Shown: positions 6,212-13,073 of the stretch, piece after piece
Layout: each line of letters opens with the position of its first letter
Numbering within the stretch: the first letter of the stretch is position 1
Assembly: GCF_905200055.1 (NCBI RefSeq)
Contig: NZ_CAJKIS010000055.1
Span: 1-14,114 of the forward strand
Direction of reading: 5' to 3'
Length of the DNA: 14,114 nt
Source: an uncultured Fusobacterium sp.
GTDB lineage: Bacteria; Fusobacteriota; Fusobacteriia; Fusobacteriales; Fusobacteriaceae
Program-made: the position numbers and the translations under genes
Notes under the pieces: generated by a model
Seen by the model: the letters and a program-made list of their open reading frames with translations, nothing else
Told to the model about the DNA's origin: nothing
Database searches by the model: none

Positions 6212-6261
6212 AAAAATGGCAGAAGATATTATTTTATATACCTTTTCTGCCATTTTTTTAT
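6212..6261. terminator. Bidirectional terminator at the 3' end of the integrase gene
   Basis: A 13-bp stem, AAAAATGGCAGAA (6212-6224) and TTCTGCCATTTTT (6245-6257), around a 20-nt loop. T-runs follow in both directions, so it can end the minus-strand integrase transcript and stop read-through from rpmA. Confidence 0.85.
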
Positions 6262-7292
6262 TATACCATATTTATAGCTTTTAATAATTCAGACTCATCT
6301 TTGTGTGTATATATTTTTTCAGTTATTTTATAGTCACTATGCCCTAAAATATTTTTTATAGCTGTTGGATTTGCTCCTGCATTAGATAGTAGAGTCGCTG
6401 TTGTATGTCTACAATCATGGACAGTATGTTTTTCGATTCCAAGACTGTATAGTGTATTTACAAAGTTTTTTCTATATCCTTGATATGTATAGGGTTTAAA
6501 TCTATTAGTTATTATTAAATACTCTGTTTTATTCTTCATTCTTTCTTTTATTAAAGGTAGAATTTTCTCATTTATAGGAATAAATCTATCTTTTCCTGCT
6601 TCAGTTTTAGAACCTGTTATAATTCCCATTCTATCTAAATGGATACTTGATTTTTTTAAATCCATTAGTTCATTGATTCTCATACCTGTATATAGAAGAA
6701 TTAAAATAGTATCAACAATCTCTCTATTTTTATTTTTCCATAAAATATCTATCTCCTCATTTGTGAAAATTCTTCTTTTTACTTTTGCTTCATGTTTACC
6801 AATTTCTATTAGATTAGCTATATTTTTATTAGTTATTTCATTTTTTATAGCCCATGAGTAAATCATAGAGATAATACTTTTAATTCTTTTTAAAGTACCA
6901 GTTGAAATTCCTCGTTCTCTAAGTTTTTCAATATGCTCTTGTAAATGAAGTAATTTTATATCAGCAAAGACTAATATATCTAACTCCTTAATATACTGAT
7001 TATAGATTAATTTATATGATTTTAAAGTTACTTCAGATATATTCTTGCTATGTTCATTAATCCATTTATCAGCTATCTCTTTAAATTTTAATTTGCTAAA
7101 TTCTACTGCTGTTGGATTATATTCAAAAGAACCAAGAGCTTTTAATGCTTCTTGTTTAGTAGTAAAATATCCTACTGTATATCTTAGTTGTTTTCCTTCT
7201 TCACTCCAACCAATAGTTATTTTAGCCATATAAGGTCTACGTCTTTTTCCAGATAATTTTACAACAGTTCCAAAACCATTTGGATTTTTCAT
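6261..7292 (-). CDS. int: Tyrosine recombinase / site-specific integrase
   Basis: 343 aa. The N-terminal arm-binding domain (about 1-60) has GTVVKLSGKRRRPYMAKI and GYFTTKQEALKAL. The SAM-like core-binding domain covers about 64-160. The catalytic domain (about 172-343) has all residues: R205 in YTGMRINEL, K229 in TGSKTEAGKD, H292 and R295 in VHDCRHT, H318 in LGHSD and nucleophile Y328 in KIYTH. It therefore looks intact. The domain order is that of the Tn916/lambda-like integrases of temperate phages and integrative elements. The SD GGAGATG lies upstream of ATG 7292. Gene and iterons adjoin the rpmA terminator, which suggests integration beside rpmA. A strong hairpin lies between this gene and the HTH gene upstream. 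Confidence 0.95.
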   Translation of the reverse strand: MKNPNGFGTVVKLSGKRRRPYMAKITIGWSEEGKQLRYTVGYFTTKQEALKALGSFEYNPTAVEFSKLKFKEIADKWINEHSKNISEVTLKSYKLIYNQYIKELDILVFADIKLLHLQEHIEKLRERGISTGTLKRIKSIISMIYSWAIKNEITNKNIANLIEIGKHEAKVKRRIFTNEEIDILWKNKNREIVDTILILLYTGMRINELMDLKKSSIHLDRMGIITGSKTEAGKDRFIPINEKILPLIKERMKNKTEYLIITNRFKPYTYQGYRKNFVNTLYSLGIEKHTVHDCRHTTATLLSNAGANPTAIKNILGHSDYKITEKIYTHKDESELLKAINMV

Positions 7293-7325
7293 TCACATCA
7301 TCTCCTAATAATCTTCTTTATTAAA

Positions 7326-7378
7326 AATCCCAAAGATGATATACTCTAATTGCCAGTTAGCGTATTATCTTTGGGATT
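7326..7378 (-). terminator. Strong hairpin/terminator between the HTH gene and int (minus-strand direction)
   Basis: AATCCCAAAGAT (7326-7337) pairs perfectly with ATCTTTGGGATT (7367-7378). Inner pairings are ATAC/GTAT (7341-7344/7362-7365) and CTAAT/GTTAG (7346-7350/7356-7360). Read on the minus strand the hairpin is followed by TTTTTAA. Only about 33 nt separate it from the int start, so int expression must involve read-through or a promoter within the hairpin. Confidence 0.75.
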
Positions 7379-7388
7379 AATACTCATT

Positions 7389-7431
7389 AGAACTTGTTTA
7401 GATTGCCGTCTAAGCAGGTTCTTTTATTTTT
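7389..7431 (+). terminator. Hairpin overlapping the HTH gene stop codon, U-tract on the plus strand
   Basis: AGAACTTG (7389-7396) pairs with CAGGTTCT (7415-7422), one wobble. TTAGA (7398-7402) pairs with TCTAA (7409-7413), loop TTGCCG. It is followed by TTTATTTTT on the plus strand. On the minus strand there is no good U-tract. It would block plus-strand transcripts entering the element or fold the 3' end of the HTH-gene mRNA. Confidence 0.55.
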
Positions 7432-7613
7432 AGGTAGTCATATAACCTAGGTGCATTGATATAATAAATCCAATGCTTTGAGCCTTCTCTTTTTATAGCA
7501 GTAGCAAACTCAGGGAATTTACCATTTCGAATAAAGACTCTTAATGTCTGTTCAGGAAGTCCAAGGAGTTTAGCTGCCTCTTTAGTACCCATTCTATTTC
7601 CTCTCTTTTTCAT
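7410..7613 (-). CDS. Small MerR/AlpA-like helix-turn-helix protein, probable excisionase or regulator
   Basis: 67 aa from ATG 7613, which has SD AAGGTGAT just upstream. A GTG at 7622 lies within that SD; ATG 7592 with GAGAGG is an alternative start giving 60 aa. The sequence MGTKEAAKLLGLPEQTLR with VFIRNGKFPEFA is a winged-HTH of the excisionase/MerR type. The wing GSKHWIYYINAPRLYDYLK follows. Such proteins next to a tyrosine recombinase usually act as Xis or as transcription regulators. The gene lies 45 nt after the ATPase gene and on the same strand as int. DNA-binding is well supported; the excisionase role is inferred from position and size. Confidence 0.75.
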   Translation of the reverse strand: MKKRGNRMGTKEAAKLLGLPEQTLRVFIRNGKFPEFATAIKREGSKHWIYYINAPRLYDYLKIKEPA

Positions 7614-7657
7614 AATAATCACCTTTCCTTTTTGATTTTATATAGTAGAATATATAA

Positions 7658-9202
7658 TTAATTCTTTTTTAAGAAATTAATATAGTTGATTATCTGAATT
7701 TCCCCTTCATTAAAGCTGATATCATTAAAATTAATATCATTAATATCTATTTTTTTCTTAAAGATATCACTTAATAGTGGTGGAATAGATATTTTGATAA
7801 ATTCAGGTATTCCTCTAAAAGCTAACTTTTCTTTTGAAAAAAGAATATCTTCTTTTATGTATCTTTCTATTTCATTAAGAATAAGATCGTTATATCTATC
7901 ATCTTTTTTATCTTTGACTTCAGCATTATGCTTTCTTATATTGTTAAAGTATACTCTATTCTCAAAAGGTAAATCTCCTTGTATATCTTGTGTTAAAACT
8001 AAAAAATCTTTAGTAAAATCACAAATAGGAGCTATTTCTTTTAAAGGAGTGTGTTTATAGAAATCATATTCTAACATATTTTCTTTTACTCCAAAACCTG
8101 TAAGAGCAACTTTGGCTATTTTATTTTCAACACATGATTTGATTAAAATTCTATCATTAGAAAATGTAACATAATCAATATCATCTATAGAATATCCAAG
8201 CATACTAACAATAAATCTTGCTGACTTTTCATTGAAAGGGTTATAAATCTCTTCATCAATTAAGATTGAACGAAAAAATTTAAAGAATTCAAGCCAACCA
8301 CTAATAAACCATTCTGGAGCTGATCCGTTTGGATAACAAAGTGTAGAAACTGCATTAATGAAAGGATTAAATACTCCTATTTCTCTTTTATCATCCATGT
8401 TGAGCCAAAGGGTACTGTCTTTACGATTTCTTAATGCTTCTAATATTTGTTCTAAATAAGCAATTGGTAATACTTCGTTTTCACTTTCAACATATTTAGT
8501 TTTACCAAAAAGAGTATGAAAGTGCGGAAGAACAAAAGGAAATCTATCTCCTAAAGCACGATCTCTATACCTACTAGGAATAACTTCTTTTATTTTGTTC
8601 AACTCTTCTTTTGAAAAAAGAGGAGCATAACTATTTCCTATAAAAATAAAAGTTGTTTCTGTTTTGGTCTCAACTTTTTTGCACTTTAAAAAATTTCCAC
8701 TTTCAAGAGCATCTTTAAGAGTTCCAGTTGTACTAGAATCAGTTTGTTCATTTTCATTTGTGAACTCTTCAACTACAACTACTTTTTCATCTAGTAGGAC
8801 TTTGCTCTCTTTTATTTTACTTTCATCACTAATATTGCCACTTCCAATTAGAGAAGGTGTTGTTATGGCTCCAGAAAACTTTTTATATAGGTCAGGAAAA
8901 TAGGAACTAAATAAGGTTGACTTTCCTGTTCCTTGTTCTCCTAAAATGAAAATTCCTTTATTTGGTAAAAGATATGTAGCGTTCTCTGTTAAATGAATAA
9001 CTTTTCGAATCAATGTGTTGTTTTCAGAAAGTCCTGTAGAATTTATTATTAGGTTTATTTTTGAGTATATTTCTTTAGTTAAAAATAAGTCTGAAAACTC
9101 CTTAATAGGCTCTTTCAAAGAAGCAGTTACTTTTTGAAATTCTTTAGGTTTTTCTCTTAAAGTGATTTTCTCAATCATATTACCAGCTTGTATTTTTTCC
9201 AT
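7658..9202 (-). CDS. AAA+ ATPase, MCM/BrxL-like core, role unknown
   Basis: 514 aa. Visible ATPase motifs: Walker A GEQGTGKST (88-96), Walker B-like VVVVEE (141-146) with Glu in place of the usual Asp, the segment TLKDALESGNF (161-171), sensor-1-like FIFIGN ending at N190, and RYRDRALGDRFPF (211-223) with candidate arginine fingers. The arrangement of an N-terminal all-alpha region, 'ATYLLPNKGIFILGEQGTGK', the short LKDALESGNF helix and an FxDR-like site resembles the AAA+ core of BREX BrxL and MCM-type helicases. No C-terminal Lon Ser-Lys protease domain is recognisable, and the last 250 residues match nothing I know. The strong SD AGGAGG lies inside the upstream gene, whose end overlaps this one by 23 nt. 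It could be a replicative helicase of the element or a defence ATPase. An SF3 phage helicase is the main alternative. Confidence 0.7.
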   Translation of the reverse strand: MEKIQAGNMIEKITLREKPKEFQKVTASLKEPIKEFSDLFLTKEIYSKINLIINSTGLSENNTLIRKVIHLTENATYLLPNKGIFILGEQGTGKSTLFSSYFPDLYKKFSGAITTPSLIGSGNISDESKIKESKVLLDEKVVVVEEFTNENEQTDSSTTGTLKDALESGNFLKCKKVETKTETTFIFIGNSYAPLFSKEELNKIKEVIPSRYRDRALGDRFPFVLPHFHTLFGKTKYVESENEVLPIAYLEQILEALRNRKDSTLWLNMDDKREIGVFNPFINAVSTLCYPNGSAPEWFISGWLEFFKFFRSILIDEEIYNPFNEKSARFIVSMLGYSIDDIDYVTFSNDRILIKSCVENKIAKVALTGFGVKENMLEYDFYKHTPLKEIAPICDFTKDFLVLTQDIQGDLPFENRVYFNNIRKHNAEVKDKKDDRYNDLILNEIERYIKEDILFSKEKLAFRGIPEFIKISIPPLLSDIFKKKIDINDINFNDISFNEGEIQIINYINFLKKN

Positions 9203-9848
9203 AGCTTCCTCCTAATAATATTTCTAGCTCATTATAATTATTAATTTCTTTACCCTTAAAGGTATATATGGATTTACCATGGAATAAATTTATCCAATGT
9301 ATAGTAATTTCATTTAGATTATATTCATACCATATTGAATTTTTTTTAGGCAATATAAAATATTCGTTAATATCTGGAAGATAGAAGATATCGTCCAATG
9401 AAAGATTTTCATAGAACGTGTCCCAATATCTTTGGGAGAGAGATTTTACCATTTTGTATATTTTTTCAGCAGTGTAAATATAAGGTTTTTCAAAGTTTTT
9501 TACCTCTAAGTAAGCAAAAGTATTGTTTATCCATTTTGGGTTATAAGATGGTAAAATATTTGATATACAAGATAAATTATATTGAAAATAAGGCTCATAA
9601 TAGAGATAAAGCTTTTCATTATATCTAAAAAATAGAAAACCATTATATTCCTTAAAAGGAATATTCCTATAAGAGAGCCAGGTTTTAAAATCCTCTTTTT
9701 TCTTTTTTAACTCTTCAGGTCCAGGTATTCCTATTGAAACTGGATCTTTCATAATAGTATGATAATCTCCTATAAAGTTTTGAGATTGGGTATTTACTTG
9801 TTGTAGAACTGGCATATCTGTATTCCACATAGATGGTACTTGTATCAT
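9180..9848 (-). CDS. Hypothetical protein, translationally coupled to the AAA+ ATPase
   Basis: 222 aa, soluble, unusually rich in Tyr, Trp, Phe and Asn, with no transmembrane segment or signal peptide. The N-terminus is Gln/Asn-rich (VLQQVNTQSQNF). A lysine run, EELKKKKEDFKTW (about 45-57), is followed by mixed beta-rich sequence such as YNGFLFFRYNEKLYLYYEPY (about 68-87). I recognise no domain or catalytic motif. The SD AGGAGGA precedes ATG 9848. Its last 23 nt overlap the start of the ATPase gene, so the two proteins are probably made in fixed ratio and may form a complex. An origin-binding or primase-like partner would fit a replication module, but nothing in the sequence proves this. Confidence 0.75.
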   Translation of the reverse strand: MIQVPSMWNTDMPVLQQVNTQSQNFIGDYHTIMKDPVSIGIPGPEELKKKKEDFKTWLSYRNIPFKEYNGFLFFRYNEKLYLYYEPYFQYNLSCISNILPSYNPKWINNTFAYLEVKNFEKPYIYTAEKIYKMVKSLSQRYWDTFYENLSLDDIFYLPDINEYFILPKKNSIWYEYNLNEITIHWINLFHGKSIYTFKGKEINNYNELEILLGGSYGKNTSW

Positions 9849-10099
9849 TAGTTTTTCCTCCTTATTTTATTTAAAGAGTTTAATCTCTTTAAAATGATAG
9901 TAATTCTTGATTTTTAGCTCTTGAAATGTTACAATAGTGGTAAGGAATATCATGCAACTAAAACTTACATTTGTCAATTATTTGTTTTTTATGTTAAAAT
10001 GTTGCTTAAATGTTTATTAGTTACTGATAATAGTTTATGGCAAATTTAGTGATTTGTCAATATTTTTATATATTTTTTTTATTTAAAAGGTGGTTGAAA
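9849..10099. promoter_or_regulatory. Divergent control region of the mobile element
   Basis: 251 nt without a gene, between the minus-strand 222-aa/ATPase unit and the plus-strand 464-aa gene. An inverted repeat TTTAAAGAG-TTTAAT-CTCTTTAAA lies at 9870-9893. Just beyond it on the minus strand is a possible -10 TACTAT (9897-9902). On the plus strand there are two candidate promoters: TTGTCA (9971-9976) with TAAAAT (9995-10000), and TTGCTT (10002-10007) with GATAAT (10026-10031). ATTTGTCAAT is repeated directly (9969-9978, 10052-10061) and AAATGTT occurs three times (9924, 9997, 10008). This could hold operators or an origin. Confidence 0.5.
9870..9893. promoter_or_regulatory. 9-bp inverted repeat at the start of the 222-aa/ATPase transcript
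   Basis: Perfect arms TTTAAAGAG (9870-9878) and CTCTTTAAA (9885-9893), 6-nt spacer. It covers the predicted minus-strand start site, immediately downstream of a weak -10 at 9897-9902. It fits a repressor operator or a 5' UTR hairpin. Confidence 0.45.
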
Positions 10100-11494
10100 A
10101 TGAAAGTTTTAATTAATTTTGAAATACACAAGTTTAATCTTAAAAATATTTCTACTGTTCCCTTATATGAGAGAGTGAAAAATATTATTTTATTAGATAA
10201 TCAGCAAAATTCTGTTACAAAATTAAAATTAAATACATTTGTAAATAGGATAGGGATTAATGATGTATCTCAAATTCAAGAGAAAAATTTTTTGTTTATT
10301 GAGAAGATAGACTTTTTATATTCGAGAACTGGAAGAAAAATAACTTTAGAATTAAATTTATCTCCAAGTGAAATAGATGATATAAATAAAATGTCTCCTT
10401 TTAGTATTTGTTCTGTTGAAGAAGAAGAAAAATTAGGAAAGCATATAGAATTAATAGAATTTTATAGAGGAATTTATAGCCAAAATTGTGATATTATAAG
10501 ATTAATACAAAATTTAATAGAAAGAGCAGTCTCAGCTCCATGGCAAAGATTAATAATTATTAAAGAGTATATTTTACTTGGAACAGGAGAAATTATAAAA
10601 AGAATCCAAAAGGGAAAAGAAGTTGATTTTCCTATTGAAGATATGCCTTTTTTTGATGAAGGAATGTATATTGGAGATATTGTACTAATTGTTAATGAGT
10701 ATTTAGAAGCATTTTATTCTTATTTAAGAAAGGCTAAAGATGATCCTAAATTTAAAGAAGCTAGTTCTAAATCTAAAGAAGATGATCCTAAATTTAAAGA
10801 ATTAAAAGAAAAACACAATTTATTAAAAGAAGAAATCAAAAATGACTATTCTAAAGCATTTACAGCTGAAATGGGAACTACAATATCTATAGCTATAAAT
10901 TCTTTTATTAGAGAGGGAATGTATTTAGGATTGGCTTTAAAAAATGAGCTTAATAGTTATAGAACTAATGCTAATCCTTCAAATACATATAGATCTCAGT
11001 TAAGTTATATTAGTAAGTTTAAAAGGATGGTTTCATCAGACTTCATAAAAGAAACTATTTTAGATATAAGTGATGAAAATATAAAAAGAAAAATGGGAGA
11101 TCTATTTTCAAAATATAATGAATGTAAATTCTTTTTTGATAGCTATAAAGATAGTATAATAAGTTTTACAGATATTGAAGACTTTGCTTTTTATTTCCAA
11201 AGACTTCCAGTTATAAATTTAAATTTAGATGAAAAAGTAATTACTTTAACAACTGAAGAGTTAAAAGGAATTTTTAATAATTTACCTTTAGGACTTATAA
11301 ATTTTAATCAACCTAGATATAATTTATGGTTTGTTCCATATATTCAATTTACAGGAAAACCAGAAATAGTATTAATGTTAGATAGAATAACAGGAAAACC
11401 ATATAAAATAATGAGAACAGATGATCTAGAATTTTATCAAGAATGTCAAAACGGTATCCCACACATTTTAGAAAGTATTATTCCAGTGTTATAA
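10100..11494 (+). CDS. Orphan protein of unknown function, 464 aa
   Basis: 464 aa from ATG 10100, with SD AAGGTGG (10087-10093) 6 nt upstream. The in-frame upstream ATG 10037 lacks an SD and is rejected. No transmembrane segment, signal peptide or known catalytic motif is visible. The N-terminal 110 residues look beta-rich. The middle is helical and charged and contains an imperfect duplication of DDPKFKE (two copies 14 residues apart, around residues 214-234). The C-terminal part (about 360-464) ends in NLWFVPYIQFTGKPEIVLML, DRITGKPYKIM and a hydrophobic tail. It stands alone on the plus strand between a regulatory region and a hairpin terminator. This is the layout of a cargo gene of a mobile element. 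Its function cannot be assigned. Confidence 0.75.
   Translation: MKVLINFEIHKFNLKNISTVPLYERVKNIILLDNQQNSVTKLKLNTFVNRIGINDVSQIQEKNFLFIEKIDFLYSRTGRKITLELNLSPSEIDDINKMSPFSICSVEEEEKLGKHIELIEFYRGIYSQNCDIIRLIQNLIERAVSAPWQRLIIIKEYILLGTGEIIKRIQKGKEVDFPIEDMPFFDEGMYIGDIVLIVNEYLEAFYSYLRKAKDDPKFKEASSKSKEDDPKFKELKEKHNLLKEEIKNDYSKAFTAEMGTTISIAINSFIREGMYLGLALKNELNSYRTNANPSNTYRSQLSYISKFKRMVSSDFIKETILDISDENIKRKMGDLFSKYNECKFFFDSYKDSIISFTDIEDFAFYFQRLPVINLNLDEKVITLTTEELKGIFNNLPLGLINFNQPRYNLWFVPYIQFTGKPEIVLMLDRITGKPYKIMRTDDLEFYQECQNGIPHILESIIPVL
10739..10801 (+). repeat. Partial tandem duplication, 42-bp period, inside the 464-aa gene
   Basis: A 21-nt block (10739-10759) recurs exactly at 10781-10801, giving DDPKFKE twice, separated by ASSKSKE. 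The period is 42 nt, in frame. It looks like a recent slippage duplication in a helical linker. Confidence 0.85.
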
Positions 11495-11562
11495 AACTTT
11501 AATATGAAATTAATTATATATTATATAGTAGTTAAGTAAGATTTGCATAAGAAAAAACTAGG

Positions 11563-11597
11563 AGTCCAGTTTACAGAAATGTAGGCTGGACTTTTAT
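11563..11597 (+). terminator. Hairpin with U-tract between the 464-aa gene and the recombination operon
   Basis: AGTCCAG (11563-11569) pairs with CTGGACT (11586-11592). It extends inward through wobble pairs to TAC/GTA (11572-11574/11581-11583) with loop AGAAAT, and is followed by TTTTATATT. It can end the 464-aa transcript. Because it lies only 33 nt before the next start codon, it may also act as an attenuator. Confidence 0.7.
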
Positions 11598-11624
11598 ATT
11601 ACCAAAAAATAGGAGGAGATAGTT

Positions 11625-11705
11625 ATGGGTACATTTGCAGGAATCTTAATTTTAGTAGGGACTACTATAAAAGCATTAGATGATATTTTAAATGATAAGA
11701 AATAG
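11625..11705 (+). CDS. 26-aa hydrophobic microprotein
   Basis: ATG 11625 with strong SD AGGAGGAG (11611-11618), 6 nt spacer. The peptide begins MGTFAGILILVGTTIKALDD and ends ILNDKK: a hydrophobic N-terminal two-thirds followed by a charged tail. Its stop overlaps the SD of the Gp157-like gene, so translation of the two is probably coupled. It is too short to assign to any family. It could be a membrane-inserted peptide, or mainly a coupling leader. I judge it real from its SD and tight operon spacing. Confidence 0.55.
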   Translation: MGTFAGILILVGTTIKALDDILNDKK

Positions 11706-11717
11706 GAGATGAGAGAG

Positions 11718-12221
11718 ATGGCAGGAATGAAGCTATATGAAATTAAAAATGGAATGATTGATACTTTAGATATATTTCTAGAAGGTGAGCAAACAGAAGT
11801 AGACAGAGAAAACTATAATTATATTATGGATTATTTAAAGGAAGAATTAAAGAGTAAAAGCTCTGATCTGATAAAGTATATTAGAAATTTAGAGCTAGAA
11901 AATACTGTGACTAAGTTAGAGATTGAAAGACTAGAGGATCTTAAAAAAGGTAAGGAGAAGAAGATTAAGTCTATTAAAAACTATATAAAGGGAATCTTAC
12001 TTGATTTAGACAAGAAGAAAGTGGAAACAGAGTTAGGAAATCTTAGTCTTAGAAAAACTACAAGTGTGGAGATAACAGATATTTCAAAGATACCTAGAGA
12101 GTACTTAGTAGTAAAAGAGGAAGTCACACCATCTAAAAAGCTTATAGGAGATAGCTTAAAGAAAAATATATTGATTGATGGAGCAGTTTTAAAAGAGAAT
12201 TATTCAGTGTTGATAAAGTAG
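11718..12221 (+). CDS. Siphovirus Gp157-like protein
   Basis: 167 aa from ATG 11718 (SD AGGAG at 11704-11708, 9 nt away). ATG 11709 is too close to the SD; ATG 11727 (MKLYEIKNG) is a possible alternative. The family, named after Streptococcus thermophilus phage Sfi proteins, is found in early regions of siphophages and integrative elements beside recombination genes. Its biochemical role is unsettled. Typical features are the MKLYEIKNG start, a long charged coiled coil (about 45-110) with LEDLKKGKEKKIKSIKNYIK, and the C-terminal beta part GNLSLRKTTSVEITDISKIP followed by REYLVVKEEVTPSKK. It is followed 10 nt later by the ArdC-like gene. Confidence 0.82.
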   Translation: MAGMKLYEIKNGMIDTLDIFLEGEQTEVDRENYNYIMDYLKEELKSKSSDLIKYIRNLELENTVTKLEIERLEDLKKGKEKKIKSIKNYIKGILLDLDKKKVETELGNLSLRKTTSVEITDISKIPREYLVVKEEVTPSKKLIGDSLKKNILIDGAVLKENYSVLIK

Positions 12222-12231
12222 GAGGAGCAAT

Positions 12232-13071
12232 ATGGAAAATAAAGAATTTATGGATATCATTGAAGGATTAAAAGGCAACATAAATGACAAGATAAAAGAT
12301 TTCTTAGAGAACTCACAAGAGTTAAAAGACTTTATAGATTTTAGGAAGAAACATTTCTATAACTATAGCATTAGAAATACAGTGCTTATATATAAACAAG
12401 ATAGATCAGCTAGTACAGTAGCAGGTTTTAAGAAGTGGAAAGAATTAGGTTATAACATTAAAAAAGGAGCTAAAGCAATCAAAATCCTAGTACCATTAAT
12501 CACTAATAGAGAGAAAGAGGGAAAAGATGAAAATTATGTATATGGATATAAATATGCAAATGTCTTTGATATTAAAAGTACTGTTCCTACAGATAAAGCA
12601 GTTGAGCTTCCAACTATTGATACTAGAATGAAAAGAGGAAACAGTCAATACAGGATAACAGAACTATTTAAAAGATCCAAAGAGATAGTTGAGCAATATG
12701 TCCCAGTAGAAGTAACAGATGAACTTGAAGCTAAAGGAATGACAAATGGTGAGAAGATCTATATTAGAAAAGACAGATATGCAGCTATGAGTGGAACTTT
12801 GATGCACGAGTTTACTCACTATCTAAATCACTTTGATGAAAAAAATATAAAGAGTACCAATCAAGAAGAGGTAGAAGCAGAAGTAGGAGCCATGTTATAT
12901 GGTTCCTATTTTAATTTAGACATTAGTGGAAAATATAAATATATAGCTCTATGGAAAAGTGAAAAGGTAAGACTAGATGAAGCCTTTGATGTGGCATTAT
13001 CATCATTTGAGCAGTTCCTATATGGATTTAATAATAAAAAAGGATTAATTGATTTATTGGAGGCGAAATAA
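12232..13071 (+). CDS. ArdC-like antirestriction protein: ssDNA-binding domain plus zinc metallopeptidase domain
   Basis: 279 aa. The N-terminal ArdC ssDNA-binding domain (about 1-115) shows FYNYSIRNTVLIYKQ (43-57), VAGFKKWKELGYNIKKGAKA (63-82) and the YANVFDI strand (108-114). The C-terminal domain has the zinc motif HEFTH (192-196) and a third-ligand region EEVEAEVGAMLYG (212-224), as in ImmA/IrrE-type metallopeptidases. ArdC proteins of plasmids and mobile elements protect incoming single-stranded DNA and can counter restriction. SD AGGAGG lies just before ATG 12232. The gene is third in the recombination operon. Whether the protease is active on a host factor is unknown. Confidence 0.85.
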   Translation: MENKEFMDIIEGLKGNINDKIKDFLENSQELKDFIDFRKKHFYNYSIRNTVLIYKQDRSASTVAGFKKWKELGYNIKKGAKAIKILVPLITNREKEGKDENYVYGYKYANVFDIKSTVPTDKAVELPTIDTRMKRGNSQYRITELFKRSKEIVEQYVPVEVTDELEAKGMTNGEKIYIRKDRYAAMSGTLMHEFTHYLNHFDEKNIKSTNQEEVEAEVGAMLYGSYFNLDISGKYKYIALWKSEKVRLDEAFDVALSSFEQFLYGFNNKKGLIDLLEAK

Positions 13072-13073
13072 AA

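Noticed and set aside
7410..7613. Antitoxin of a toxin-antitoxin pair
   Set aside because: The HTH protein has no small toxin gene next to it; the neighbours are int and a large ATPase, so excisionase or regulator fits better.
7658..9848. A complete BREX defence system
   Set aside because: Only a BrxL-like ATPase core is seen. No PglZ, PglX methylase, BrxC, BrxA or BrxB homologue occurs in the window, and no Lon protease domain is visible.
10037..10099. Upstream start for the 464-aa protein
   Set aside because: ATG 10037 has no SD and would lie almost on a candidate -10 at 10026-10031; ATG 10100 has a good SD.
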